Shown: positions 56,452 through 64,000 of the stretch, in pieces | How the letters are laid out: the number at the start of each line of letters is the position of its first letter | How positions within the stretch are numbered: position 1 is the first letter of the stretch | NCBI RefSeq assembly: GCF_030758345.1 | Contig: NZ_JAVAMO010000003.1 | Span: 62,001 to 126,000, forward strand | Reading direction: 5' to 3' | DNA: 64,000 nt | From: Ruegeria discodermiae | GTDB lineage: Bacteria; Pseudomonadota; Alphaproteobacteria; Rhodobacterales; Rhodobacteraceae | Translations under genes and position numbers: made by a program | The notes under the pieces: generated by a model | Told to the model about the DNA's origin: nothing | The model's database searches: none | The model's input: only the letters and a program-made list of their open reading frames with translations

Positions 56452-56832
56452 ATGACCGCCACGCTTGAACATACCAATTTCACCGTCGCCGACCCCAAAG
56501 CCACCGCCGCGTGGCTGGAGGCCGTGTTCGGTTGGAAAATCCGTTGGGAGGGCACCGCGATGGATAGCGGCTACACGGTGCATATCGGCACCGGGTCCAG
56601 CTATCTGGCGCTCTATACCCCGCCCAGTGCGTCGCCCTCCGCCGAGCGCAGCTATGACGTGATCGGCGGGCTGAACCATCTGGGCATCGTCGTGGACGAC
56701 CTAGACGCGATCGAAGCGCGCGTCATCGACGCAGGCTTCACGCCGAAATCCCACGCCGATTACGAGCCGGGAAGGCGGTTCTATTTCGACGATGACAACG
56801 GCATTGAGTTCGAAGTTGTGTCCTACACATAG
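56452..56832 (+). CDS. VOC-family (glyoxalase/bleomycin-resistance-like) protein
   Basis: A 126-aa vicinal-oxygen-chelate protein of two paired betaalphabetabetabeta modules (opening TLEHTNFTVADPKATAAWLEAVFGW; second half INHLGIVV-type GLNHLGIVVDDLDAI). The SoxR-box promoter 35 bp upstream suggests induction by redox-cycling agents, so a dioxygenase, glyoxalase or drug-binding role is possible. Start ATG at 56452 follows GGAGAA. Substrate unknown. Confidence 0.9.
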   Translation: MTATLEHTNFTVADPKATAAWLEAVFGWKIRWEGTAMDSGYTVHIGTGSSYLALYTPPSASPSAERSYDVIGGLNHLGIVVDDLDAIEARVIDAGFTPKSHADYEPGRRFYFDDDNGIEFEVVSYT

Positions 56833-56911
56833 GCTGCAATCCGCCCGTAACCGGGCATTGAACCCTTGCAATCCACCCCCGCTTTGGGTCAGGTAAACGA
56901 CGACCCTTTCT

Positions 56912-56942
56912 GTCGCCCCGGCGCTTTGCGCGACGGGGCGAC
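56912..56942 (+). terminator. Long hairpin between the VOC gene and greA
   Basis: GTCGCCCCG (56912-56920) pairs with CGGGGCGAC (56934-56942); the inner GCGC-TTT-GCGC extends the stem with a two-base bulge. Only weak T-richness follows, so it is a likely terminator of the VOC transcript but not a strong one. Confidence 0.65.
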
Positions 56943-56971
56943 TCAATTTGTAGCGTGCGGGCAAGACGACC

Positions 56972-57442
56972 ATGGAAAAAATCCCGATGACACCAGCCGG
57001 CTTCGCCGCGCTGGAAAGCGAACTCAAACAGCTCAAATCCGTTGAGCGTCCGGCCATCATCAAAGCCATCGCCGAAGCCCGCGAGCATGGCGATCTGTCG
57101 GAGAATGCCGAATACCATTCCGCCCGTGAAAAGCAGTCCTTTATCGAGGGCCGCATCAAGGAGCTTGAGGGCGTGCTGTCGCTTGCCGATGTCATCGACC
57201 CGGCCAAGCTGAGCGGCGCGATCAAGTTCGGCGCCACGGTCACGCTGGTCGATGAGGACACGGACGAGGAAAAGACCTGGCAGATCGTCGGCGAGCACGA
57301 GGCCAATATCGAGGCCGGTCTGCTGAACATCAAATCGCCTATTGCCCGTGCCCTGATCGGCAAGGAAGAGGGCGACAGTGTCGAGGTCCGCACTCCGGGC
57401 GGCGAGCGGTCCTACGAGGTTCTCAAAGTCGCCTACGCCTGA
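56972..57442 (+). CDS. greA: Transcript cleavage factor GreA
   Basis: A 156-aa GreA. An N-terminal coiled coil with the acidic tip [14 protein letters not shown] (the tip that enters the RNA polymerase secondary channel) and a C-terminal FKBP-like domain ([20 protein letters not shown]). It restarts backtracked polymerase by stimulating transcript cleavage. Length matches E. coli GreA (158). The next gene follows after 12 nt. Confidence 0.97.
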   Translation: MEKIPMTPAGFAALESELKQLKSVERPAIIKAIAEAREHGDLSENAEYHSAREKQSFIEGRIKELEGVLSLADVIDPAKLSGAIKFGATVTLVDEDTDEEKTWQIVGEHEANIEAGLLNIKSPIARALIGKEEGDSVEVRTPGGERSYEVLKVAYA

Positions 57443-57454
57443 CGGAGCGATGCC

Positions 57455-58480
57455 ATGACCGGCAAGAAACCCGGCACCAAAACGTCACCGACCCAGTTGG
57501 GAATCTATGACCGCCCTCCGGCGCGGCCCTCGGTCACGGGGATCGAGATTGCCGCTCTGGCGCTTAGCGTTGCGTGGCTCGTGATCTCGGTGATCTTCTT
57601 TGTGGTCGTGCCCGGAGACGACGCCAATGCCGACAGTGTCAGCATGTTTGTCACCATGCTGGCGATCTTCATGCCGGTTGCGATGATCTGGGTCGCCGCG
57701 ATGGCAGCGCGGGCAAGCCGGGTGATGCGCGAGGAAAGCCAGCGCCTGCAAGCCGCCATTGACGCCATCCGCAACGCCTATGTCAGCCAGCAGCAAAACG
57801 CCGCGATCAGCTCCGAGCCATCGGTGACGCGCAAGCTGGATGAAATCGTGAAGACCGCCAAGAAAACCGAAACCACGCTGGCCACCTTCTCGACCAAAAG
57901 ACGGGGCTCGGATCTGCTAAGCCCGGAACCTGCAGCCGAGCCCGCACCGGCAGAGCCTGACGAGCAAGCCACACTGGCCCTGGGAAATGCGCCCGAAGAC
58001 ATGGCACCGCCTATGCCGCGCGGGGATTTCATCCACGCGCTGAACTTTCCTGAAAGCGCCGACGACACGGCTGGATTCTCCGCGCTCCGGCGCGCCTTGA
58101 AGAACCGCCAATCGGCGCAGCTGATCCAAGCCGCGCAGGATGTTCTGACCCTGCTCAGTCAGGAAGGCATCTATATGGACGATTTGCGCCCCGACATGGC
58201 CCGCCCCGAGATCTGGCGGCAATTCGCACAAGGCGCGCGTGGCCGCGCAGTGGCGTCGCTGGGCGGTGTACGTGATCGCTCGTCGCTGGCGCTGACTTCT
58301 GGCCGAATGAAGCAGGACCCGATTTTTCGCGATGCCGCGCATCACTTCCTGCGCCGCTTCGATCAGATGTTCACCGAATTCGAGCCGGATGCCAGTGATG
58401 CGGAAATCTCGGCGCTGAGCGAAACGCGCACCGCGCGCGCCTTTATGCTGCTGGGTCGGGTCGCGGGGACCTTCGACTAG
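57455..58480 (+). CDS. Two-helix inner-membrane protein, function unknown
   Basis: A 341-aa protein. Two membrane helices (about 31-55 and 63-88, the second with VSMFVTMLAIFMPVAMIWVAA) follow a short Lys/Pro-rich tail. Residues 90-150 form a coiled-coil region, 150-185 a Pro/Ala/Glu linker, and 190-340 a helical cytosolic domain rich in Arg and Asp. It lies 12 nt after greA. It is common in Rhodobacterales but I do not recognise a named family. Its stop overlaps the convergent moeA stop. Confidence 0.8.
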   Translation: MTGKKPGTKTSPTQLGIYDRPPARPSVTGIEIAALALSVAWLVISVIFFVVVPGDDANADSVSMFVTMLAIFMPVAMIWVAAMAARASRVMREESQRLQAAIDAIRNAYVSQQQNAAISSEPSVTRKLDEIVKTAKKTETTLATFSTKRRGSDLLSPEPAAEPAPAEPDEQATLALGNAPEDMAPPMPRGDFIHALNFPESADDTAGFSALRRALKNRQSAQLIQAAQDVLTLLSQEGIYMDDLRPDMARPEIWRQFAQGARGRAVASLGGVRDRSSLALTSGRMKQDPIFRDAAHHFLRRFDQMFTEFEPDASDAEISALSETRTARAFMLLGRVAGTFD

Positions 58481-60546
58481 AGGCCAAAGCTGACGTAGGG
58501 AATGTATCGAACCGCGTCGCCCGGCCTAATGTGGCAGGCGCCATCCCCCAGTTCAACAAGCCCCTCGGCCCAGCTCAACCCGCTAATCCGGCCGGACCCT
58601 TCCGAGGCAAAGACCTCGACCCGGCCTTCCCGGACCCTAGCGCGCAGATATTCGCGGCGGCCCGGTTTCTTGCGCTTTTCAAACGCGGCGGGCATGTCAA
58701 ACCCCTGCGGGTCTGACCACCCCGCACCCGCCAGTTGCGCCAGCGCCGGGCGCGCGAAGATCAACGTACAGACCAGGGCTGCGACAGGGTTCCCCGGCAG
58801 GCCAAAGACCGGCTTGTCCTGCCAAAGCCCCAACGCCAGCGGCCGCCCCGGCTTGATCGCGATGCGCCATTCCTGCATCGCCCCCGCATCCCGCAGCACC
58901 GCGGACATATGATCTTCATCCCCGTCCGAGGCGCCGCCACTGGTCAGGATCGCATCCGCCTCCTGCGCTGCCGCGTCCAAGCGCTGTCGCAGCGCCGCGC
59001 GGTCATCGCCGACCCGGCCTACATCTACTGCTTCAAACCCGAAGGCGCGCAGCGTAGCCAGCAGCATGGGGCGGTTGGCGTCATAAATCCCGTCCCGCCC
59101 GGCATCTTCGCCGGGATCGGTCAACTCGTCGCCTGTGGACAGAACCGCCACTTTCAGCGGCTTTCGCACGCGCAGGCGGGCGATCCCGACAGCGGTGGCC
59201 AGCGCAAGATCAGCGGCGCTCAGCACCCTGCTCGCCTCCAGCACGATGTCACCCTGCGCGACATCCTCACCCGCTTGCCGCGCATTCGCGCCCTGCTTGA
59301 GTGGTCCGTTCAAGGCAATCCGGTCCGGCTCGACCGTGACATCCTCCTGCAGCGCGATGGTGTCCACCCCTTCGGGCAGGGTGGCTCCGGTCAAGATGCG
59401 GATGGCATGACCTGCAGGAACCGTCCCTGCAAACGCCGCACCCGCCGCAGCACGCCCATCGGCCAGAGGCAGCACATGTGCACCCTCGGGCAACCCGCCC
59501 GAGAACCCATAGCCATCGACCGCCGTATTGGCCTGCGGCGGGTTGGATCGCAGCGCGATGCAATCTTCGGCCAGAACACGCCCCATCGCATCCATCACGG
59601 GGATTTCTTCGATGCTGGTGACCGCGCGCAGGCGATCGCGCAACAGCGCCAGAGCATCGTCAACCGGTGTCCAACTCACTCCGGCAGGCAGCGCAAAACA
59701 ATCGTTGCGCAGCGGCGGTGGCGCTATCGTGCTCCGGTTCTGATCCACACCCAATATCCACCCCTCTTCCGGTGCCTCCACGGTCAACCGGCGCGTCAGT
59801 TCCTCTGCTGGCAGCCCTGCCAGATCTCGCGCGACATGTTCGACCTGCCACGCGTCCCTGATCCGATCCGCCGGAGACGTACCCAGCGTCAGTGAGGGCC
59901 AGATTTCGACAAAGGCCACGGGTTTGTCCAGCGCCTCGAACGGCCAAGCGGCGATTTGTCCGGCAAAACGGTGGCGCAACCGGGTCAGAACTGGCAAACC
60001 CATCATGACCTGCCCGCCAACCGCACCGGCCCCTGACATCTGCCAGCAGGTGAAACTGCCCTTTGCAAGCTCTTCGACCGCGCGTCGGTCCGGGAATGGA
60101 TTTTGGTACCCGGTTTTGGTGCGCGGCAGACCCACAATATCGCGTTTCAGACCATTGCCCCAGAACGGCCCCACCCCGCCAAAGCGGCGGTTGATCTGCC
60201 CCGCCAGATCAAAGCGGTTATTGTGGTCCGGCGCGTCCTCGATGTGATCCGCGAACCACTCCCAGAGGGTCAGCGGATCATCCGTACCGGTGATGGAGCG
60301 CGCAAAGCCCGCCGGGTAGCCAAACGGGAAATCAAAGCCCAGCATCAGGCGGCGACCGGCGGCCAGCTCGGTTTCGATCAGATCACCAAGCCATACCTCC
60401 GCCCGGGCACGGTTGCGCAGATAGATGGGTGCCTCGCAAGCACCGGCGCGGATCACACAGGCCCAGATCGCATCCTTTCGCGGCTTGGGTCCGGTGTCGT
60501 TGCCGCCCGACCAATCGACCATCGCGATGGTCTGGAACGGTGTCAC
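58477..60546 (-). CDS. moeA: Fusion: DUF429-like domain plus molybdopterin molybdotransferase MoeA
   Basis: A 689-aa fusion. Residues 1-270 resemble a DUF429/predicted RNase-H-like nuclease domain: MVDWSGGNDTGPKPRKDAIW near the start (the Asp of VDWS) and later WPFEALDKPVAFVEIWPS. Residues 295-689 are MoeA, which inserts molybdate into molybdopterin: NTAVDGYGF, STGDEL near 470, TSGGASDGDEDH near 535, and GLPGNPVAA near 590. The start is GTG at 60546, overlapping the mobB stop. The N-terminal domain is not usual for MoeA; it may act on adenylated cofactor or nucleic acid, but no function is shown. Confidence 0.87.
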   Translation of the reverse strand: MTPFQTIAMVDWSGGNDTGPKPRKDAIWACVIRAGACEAPIYLRNRARAEVWLGDLIETELAAGRRLMLGFDFPFGYPAGFARSITGTDDPLTLWEWFADHIEDAPDHNNRFDLAGQINRRFGGVGPFWGNGLKRDIVGLPRTKTGYQNPFPDRRAVEELAKGSFTCWQMSGAGAVGGQVMMGLPVLTRLRHRFAGQIAAWPFEALDKPVAFVEIWPSLTLGTSPADRIRDAWQVEHVARDLAGLPAEELTRRLTVEAPEEGWILGVDQNRSTIAPPPLRNDCFALPAGVSWTPVDDALALLRDRLRAVTSIEEIPVMDAMGRVLAEDCIALRSNPPQANTAVDGYGFSGGLPEGAHVLPLADGRAAAGAAFAGTVPAGHAIRILTGATLPEGVDTIALQEDVTVEPDRIALNGPLKQGANARQAGEDVAQGDIVLEASRVLSAADLALATAVGIARLRVRKPLKVAVLSTGDELTDPGEDAGRDGIYDANRPMLLATLRAFGFEAVDVGRVGDDRAALRQRLDAAAQEADAILTSGGASDGDEDHMSAVLRDAGAMQEWRIAIKPGRPLALGLWQDKPVFGLPGNPVAALVCTLIFARPALAQLAGAGWSDPQGFDMPAAFEKRKKPGRREYLRARVREGRVEVFASEGSGRISGLSWAEGLVELGDGACHIRPGDAVRYIPYVSFGL

Positions 60547-61034
60547 AGCCCGACCTCGGAGAGGATGAAATCAGCGATCCCGCCTGTGTCTTCCAGATCG
60601 AAGACCGGGCGGTCGATCTCCAGCGCGCAATCGCTTGCCACCGCCCGGATGGTGGGATCAGTTGGCGCAATCAATGCATGTCCCGCCTCGGCCCTGAACG
60701 CCTCGATCTTGGGGTGCGGTTCGCGCTTGTAACCCTCGATCAGCACCAGATCGACCGGAGAGAGGCGGCCCAGCAGGTCTGAAAGCGGCGGCTCGGGCGC
60801 GCCGCTCAACTCCTGCATCAGCGCCACGCGCTGGGCCGAGGCCAGCAGCACCTCCTGCGCGCCCGCCGCGCGATGCCGGTAGCTGTCGCGCCCGGGTTGA
60901 TCCACATCGAACGCATGATGCGCATGTTTGACAGTCGAGACGGAATAGCGCCTGCCGGTGATCTCGGCCACCAGCCGCTCCATCAGCCCCGTCTTTCCGG
61001 CATTTTTCCAGCCGGTCACGCCAAAGATCTTCAT
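60543..61034 (-). CDS. mobB: Molybdopterin-guanine dinucleotide biosynthesis adapter MobB
   Basis: A 163-aa P-loop GTPase. The Walker A motif GWKNAGKTGLMERLV is near residue 7. VLIEGYKREPHPKIEAFR near 105 is the family block. It assists MobA in making bis-MGD cofactor. The start overlaps the mobA stop (ATGA) and the stop overlaps the moeA start, so the three genes are coupled. Confidence 0.93.
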   Translation of the reverse strand: MKIFGVTGWKNAGKTGLMERLVAEITGRRYSVSTVKHAHHAFDVDQPGRDSYRHRAAGAQEVLLASAQRVALMQELSGAPEPPLSDLLGRLSPVDLVLIEGYKREPHPKIEAFRAEAGHALIAPTDPTIRAVASDCALEIDRPVFDLEDTGGIADFILSEVGL

Positions 61035-61648
61035 CCGCGCTCCAGCATCTGTTCGGCCCGGGCCAGATCCTCGGGCGTGTTGACATTGAAGAAGGGATCG
61101 ACGCTGCCGGTCTCAAACAGCGCCTCGCGCCCCTGATGCGCCTCGGTCCAGAGCACGACCTTGCGCAAGCCCCCCGCCAGCGCCGCGCGCAGATCGTCGC
61201 GCAGGGCAACCGGCCACAACCCGAAGGTAGGTTGCCGAGCAACGCCCCGTTTCGGGTCCGGCGTTGCCGCAAGCGCCAGTGGGTGCGCCATGTCTTCGGC
61301 GGCCAGCAGCAGGCGCGGCACCAGATCGCAGGGAAAGAAGGGCGTATCCGCCGCCGCTGTCACAATCGTCTCAGCTCCCTGTTCGGCAGCCCAATCGAGC
61401 CCCGCCAGCACACCTGCCAACGGCCCTGCGAACTCTTCAATGCTGTCGGCGAGGATGGGCAGACCCAGCTTGGCAAAGCGCGCCGGATCGCCATTGGCGT
61501 TCAGGGCCAGCCCGCTGACCTGCGGGTCCAGCCGATCAATTACCCGGTCCAGCAGAGTTGCGCCACCCAAGGGTAGAAGCCCCTTGTCGCCACCACCCAT
61601 CCGCGTGGCCTGCCCTCCGGCCAGTATGACGCCGAGCGGCTGTTTCAT
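61031..61648 (-). CDS. mobA: Molybdenum cofactor guanylyltransferase MobA
   Basis: A 205-aa nucleotidyltransferase that adds GMP from GTP to molybdopterin. The N-terminal GTP-binding motif LGVILAGGQATRMGGGDKGLLPL is recognisable; TAAADTPFFPCDL (metal site) and later PFFNVNTPEDLARA are family blocks. ATG at 61648 (MKQPLGVILAGG) is chosen; the 39 upstream codons lie in the fdhD end and are not family-like. It lies 19 bp after fdhD. Confidence 0.94.
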   Translation of the reverse strand: MKQPLGVILAGGQATRMGGGDKGLLPLGGATLLDRVIDRLDPQVSGLALNANGDPARFAKLGLPILADSIEEFAGPLAGVLAGLDWAAEQGAETIVTAAADTPFFPCDLVPRLLLAAEDMAHPLALAATPDPKRGVARQPTFGLWPVALRDDLRAALAGGLRKVVLWTEAHQGREALFETGSVDPFFNVNTPEDLARAEQMLERG

Positions 61649-61667
61649 GATGTTCCACCCCCTGCCA

Positions 61668-62555
61668 TCACTGCGCACTCTTGCGTCGGTGCTTCTTGTC
61701 TTCGACCGGCACGCTGGCGGGATCCACATCGCGCACCAGCCGCTCCTCTCCCGCCAGGCAGACAAAACGCCGCCCGCGCATGCGACCGATCAGGGTCAGA
61801 CCCAACTCTCGCGCGATCTCGACACCCCAAGCGGTGAAACCCGAGCGTGAGGCAAGCGCCGGGATGCCCATCATCGCGGTCTTGATCACCATTTCCGAGG
61901 TCAGCCGCCCGGTGGTGTAGAGAATCTTGTCATCCGCCGACACCCCCTCGGACAGCATCCATCCGGCGATCTTGTCGACAGCATTATGCCGCCCGACATC
62001 CTCCATATAGACCAGGGCGCGGTTCTCCTGACACAGAACGGTGCCATGGATGGCCCCCGCCTCAAGATAGAGCGAGGGGGTGCGGTTGATCTTGGACGCC
62101 AATTCATAGAGCCACGAGGTGCGTACTGTGGTTTGCGGCAGGGTGATCCCCTCCAGCCCCTCCATCATATCGCCGAACACCGTGCCCACGGCGCAGCCAC
62201 TGGTTCGGGTCTTTTTCTTGAGCTTGTCCTCGTAGGAGGTTTCGCGCCGCGTCCTGACCACCACGGTCTCAAGCTCTTCGTCGAACTCCACCCCGGTGAT
62301 CTCGTCATCCTCAAGCAACATGCCCTGATTGCGCAGAAACCCCAGTGCCAGATAGTCGGGATAATCACCGATGGTCATCGCGGTGACGATTTCCTGCGCG
62401 TTGAGAAAGATGGTCAGAGGCCGTTCCTCGACCACCGAGATGACCTCAGCCGCGCCGTTCTGATCGACGCCTTCAACCGAGCGTGTCAGGCGGGCCGCCT
62501 TGGGGTCGGGGGCGATGATATAATCCGAGACACTGTCCGATCTGGCCAATTGCAA
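61668..62555 (-). CDS. fdhD: Formate dehydrogenase sulfur carrier FdhD
   Basis: A 295-aa FdhD that transfers sulfur to bis-MGD of formate dehydrogenases. The N-terminal ERPLTIFLNAQEIVTAMTIG is the family block; VYMEDVGRHNAVDKI is the nucleotide/cofactor-binding core. The sulfur-carrying loop is SGCAVGTVF with a single Cys, not the two-Cys CxxC seen in E. coli. The start is TTG at 62555, about 3 nt after GAAAGGG; no ATG is near. No formate dehydrogenase gene lies in the window. Confidence 0.92.
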   Translation of the reverse strand: MQLARSDSVSDYIIAPDPKAARLTRSVEGVDQNGAAEVISVVEERPLTIFLNAQEIVTAMTIGDYPDYLALGFLRNQGMLLEDDEITGVEFDEELETVVVRTRRETSYEDKLKKKTRTSGCAVGTVFGDMMEGLEGITLPQTTVRTSWLYELASKINRTPSLYLEAGAIHGTVLCQENRALVYMEDVGRHNAVDKIAGWMLSEGVSADDKILYTTGRLTSEMVIKTAMMGIPALASRSGFTAWGVEIARELGLTLIGRMRGRRFVCLAGEERLVRDVDPASVPVEDKKHRRKSAQ

Positions 62556-62604
62556 CCCTTTCTCAAGCCCGTTACTGCGGTCTGGGCCAACTTAGGATCG
62601 GATC

Positions 62605-63321
62605 ATGGCAATCACCACCACGAAATCCTACTACTGGAGAGGTTTCCTCGATGGGTAACCCTTTCTGCTGATGGCGCTCCCGTTTGGCATGCTTTTTGGC
62701 GTGCTGGCGACCGAGGCGGGCCTGAGCGTGGTGCAGACCATGTCATTCTCGGCCGCCGTCTTTGCCGGGGCGGCACAGTTCACCGCGCTGCACCTGCTGA
62801 ATGACAACGCCCCCACCATTGTGGCGATCCTGTCCGCGCTGGCCGTCAATCTGCGGGTGGCGATGTATTCGGCCTCGCTGACGCCGTATCTGGGTGCGGC
62901 ACCGCTCTGGCAGCGGGTGTTTGCGGCCTATTTCACGATCGACCAGAGCTATGCCTGTTCGATGATGCAATTCGAAAAAGAACCCAGGATGAAGGTGTCG
63001 GAGCGTCTTCGGTATTTCTTTGGCGTCGTGTCCCCGCTGACCCCTGCCTGGCTGGTGGCCACCTATCTGGGCGCGGTTGTCGGCACGCGCATTCCCGAAA
63101 GCTGGGGGCTGGATTTCGCCCTGCCGATCACCTTTCTGGCCATGATCGGCCCAATGCTGAGAACCCCGGCGCATGTGGTCGCCGCGCTGGTCGCCATCGT
63201 TGTTGCACTGCTGAGCACTACTGTCCCCTTCAACCTCGGCTTGCTGATTGCGGGTTGCGCCGGGATGATGGCGGGCGCGCGCTGCGAGGTGATCCTTGAT
63301 CGGCGGAGGGCTGCGGCATGA
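62605..63321 (+). pseudogene. azlC: azlC (branched-chain amino-acid exporter subunit) with an in-frame stop
   Basis: An AzlC-like membrane protein gene split by an in-frame TAA at 62656-62658. The first 17 codons from ATG at 62605 (preceded by TAGGA) encode MAITTTKSYYWRGFLDG, and the next in-frame codons continue PFLLMALPFGMLFGVLATEA, the expected AzlC N terminus, so a sense codon (probably Leu) is replaced by stop. ATG at 62671 could restart translation, giving a 216-aa protein. The remaining five-helix part is intact and azlD follows by ATGA. Whether this is a true mutation or sequencing error cannot be told here. Confidence 0.8.
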
Positions 63322-63650
63322 AAAACCTCGATCCGACGACGATCTGGATCGTGATCGCAAGCCTTGCGGTTGGCAGCTTTGCGTTGCGCTTCGTGTTCAT
63401 CGGCCTTGTTGGGGGCCGCACCATGCCGGACTGGCTGCTCCGGCATCTTCGCTACACGGCGGCTGCAATCATCCCGGCCATGGTCGCGCCGCTGGTAGTC
63501 TGGCCCAGTGCCACGGACGGCAAACCGGACCTCGCCCATATGAGCGCCGCCGCCGCAGCGCTGGCAGTGGGCTATATTACCAGGAACGTGATCTTTGGGA
63601 TCATCGGCGGGGCCGCCACGCTTTACGGGTTGCTCTATCTGGCTGGCTAA
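63318..63650 (+). CDS. azlD: AzlD-family transporter subunit
   Basis: A 110-aa protein with four predicted membrane helices, fitting AzlD, the small partner of AzlC in branched-chain amino-acid export. Sequence blocks: IGLVGGRTMPDWLLRHLRYTAA and the terminal GIIGGAATLYGLLYLAG. The start overlaps azlC by ATGA. Function here depends on whether AzlC is still made. Confidence 0.88.
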   Translation: MKNLDPTTIWIVIASLAVGSFALRFVFIGLVGGRTMPDWLLRHLRYTAAAIIPAMVAPLVVWPSATDGKPDLAHMSAAAAALAVGYITRNVIFGIIGGAATLYGLLYLAG

Positions 63651-63653
63651 CGC

Positions 63654-64000
63654 CTAACCCTGAGCCTGCTGGTTCAGGGCTGCATTGCCTTCGGTCAGGC
63701 CTTTTTGCAGGTCCTCATCGTCATTTTCATAGTAGCGGTCGGTGACCACACCCGGGATTTGCGCGAACTGTTCCTGCAGTTTGACAGGTTGATAGACCAC
63801 ATCAATCTGTTCAAACCCCGGCACCTGCTTGAGAAGGCGCGCGGTGGCATTTGAGCAGAACGCGCCCATCACCCGGCCGTTCTGTTTGGCCAGTTGAAGT
63901 GCGATCTCGGCCTGTTCTGGCGTCACCTCAACCCGTTGGCGCACCACATGATAGGTGCTGCGCGCATGGGCGCCGCGATAGGCCTGCTCAACTGCGGGCG
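63654..64000 (-). CDS. Partial gene of unknown function running off the window
   Basis: A minus-strand frame open from the window end to a stop at 63654, at least 115 codons. The visible part contains EVTPEQAEIALQLAKQNGR, a single Cys in GAFCSNATARLL, and a C-terminal acidic tail ending LNQQAQG. The start lies beyond position 64000. It is convergent with azlD. The helix-turn sequence with FCSNAT could be an envelope or periplasmic protein; not identified. Confidence 0.6.
   Translation of the reverse strand, partial: PAVEQAYRGAHARSTYHVVRQRVEVTPEQAEIALQLAKQNGRVMGAFCSNATARLLKQVPGFEQIDVVYQPVKLQEQFAQIPGVVTDRYYENDDEDLQKGLTEGNAALNQQAQG

Overview
The window looks like a chromosomal segment of a Roseobacter-group alphaproteobacterium (Rhodobacteraceae, Ruegeria/Phaeobacter-like). 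The basis is the gene set and protein style: crotonyl-CoA carboxylase/reductase beside ethylmalonyl-CoA mutase, an alphaproteobacterial suc-lpd operon, HvrA-like H-NS, NnrU, DUF1989, DUF1194, TIGR02302/DUF4175, high GC, and many ATGA-type gene overlaps. I see no rRNA, tRNA, CRISPR array, integrase, transposase or prophage. It is mostly core metabolism with small accessory insertions.

Layout. 0.1-6.1 kb: a LuxR solo with a small overlapping partner gene, then ccr, a PlsC-like acyltransferase and divergent ecm. 6.2-8.6 kb: H-NS-like protein, deoD, a DUF1989 protein and two tiny genes. 8.7-15.8 kb (minus strand): mcl2, nnrU-like, DUF1737, mch, DUF1194, then sdhCDAB with its own terminator. 17.2-30.5 kb (plus strand): mdh (separately terminated), then sucC-[sulfotransferase-like]-sucD-[two DUF805 genes]-sucA-sucB-[89-aa gene]-[sulfotransferase-like]-lpd. 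30.5-34.1 kb: a TetR repressor and flavodoxin-fold oxidoreductase sharing a triple operator, then ftsE-ftsX-plsC. 34.3-42.4 kb: a zinc-ribbon protein with a 17-copy Glu-Pro repeat, DUF4175, lysA, a small accessory patch and argH. 42.4-49.4 kb: TlpA-like thioredoxin, lone EAL protein, phaA, phaB, a LysR regulator with a divergent 36-aa gene, and a DMT exporter. 49.4-55.8 kb: tRNA-type methyltransferase, polyprenyl diphosphate synthase, ispE, a TPR protein and ETF-ubiquinone oxidoreductase. 55.9-64 kb: SoxR with a SoxR-box promoter driving a glyoxalase-fold gene, greA, moeA (fused)-mobB-mobA, fdhD, and azlCD, where azlC is split by an in-frame stop.

How it works together. phaA and phaB make 3-hydroxybutyryl-CoA. 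Ccr, Ecm, Mch and Mcl2 are four steps of the ethylmalonyl-CoA pathway for acetyl-CoA assimilation. Its products (glyoxylate/malate and succinyl-CoA) feed the TCA enzymes encoded alongside (Sdh, Mdh, SucCD, SucAB-Lpd). The sdh and suc promoter regions each carry two copies of the same perfect palindrome, TGTGATCACA, about two helical turns apart and about 110 bp before the start codon, which suggests one shared regulator.

There is no clear defence system or biosynthetic cluster. The best candidates for new biology are the shared sdh/suc operator pair, the two sulfotransferase-like genes inside the suc operon, the TetR triple operator, the Glu-Pro hexamer repeat, the MoeA fusion, the split azlC, and several very small genes with good ribosome binding sites.
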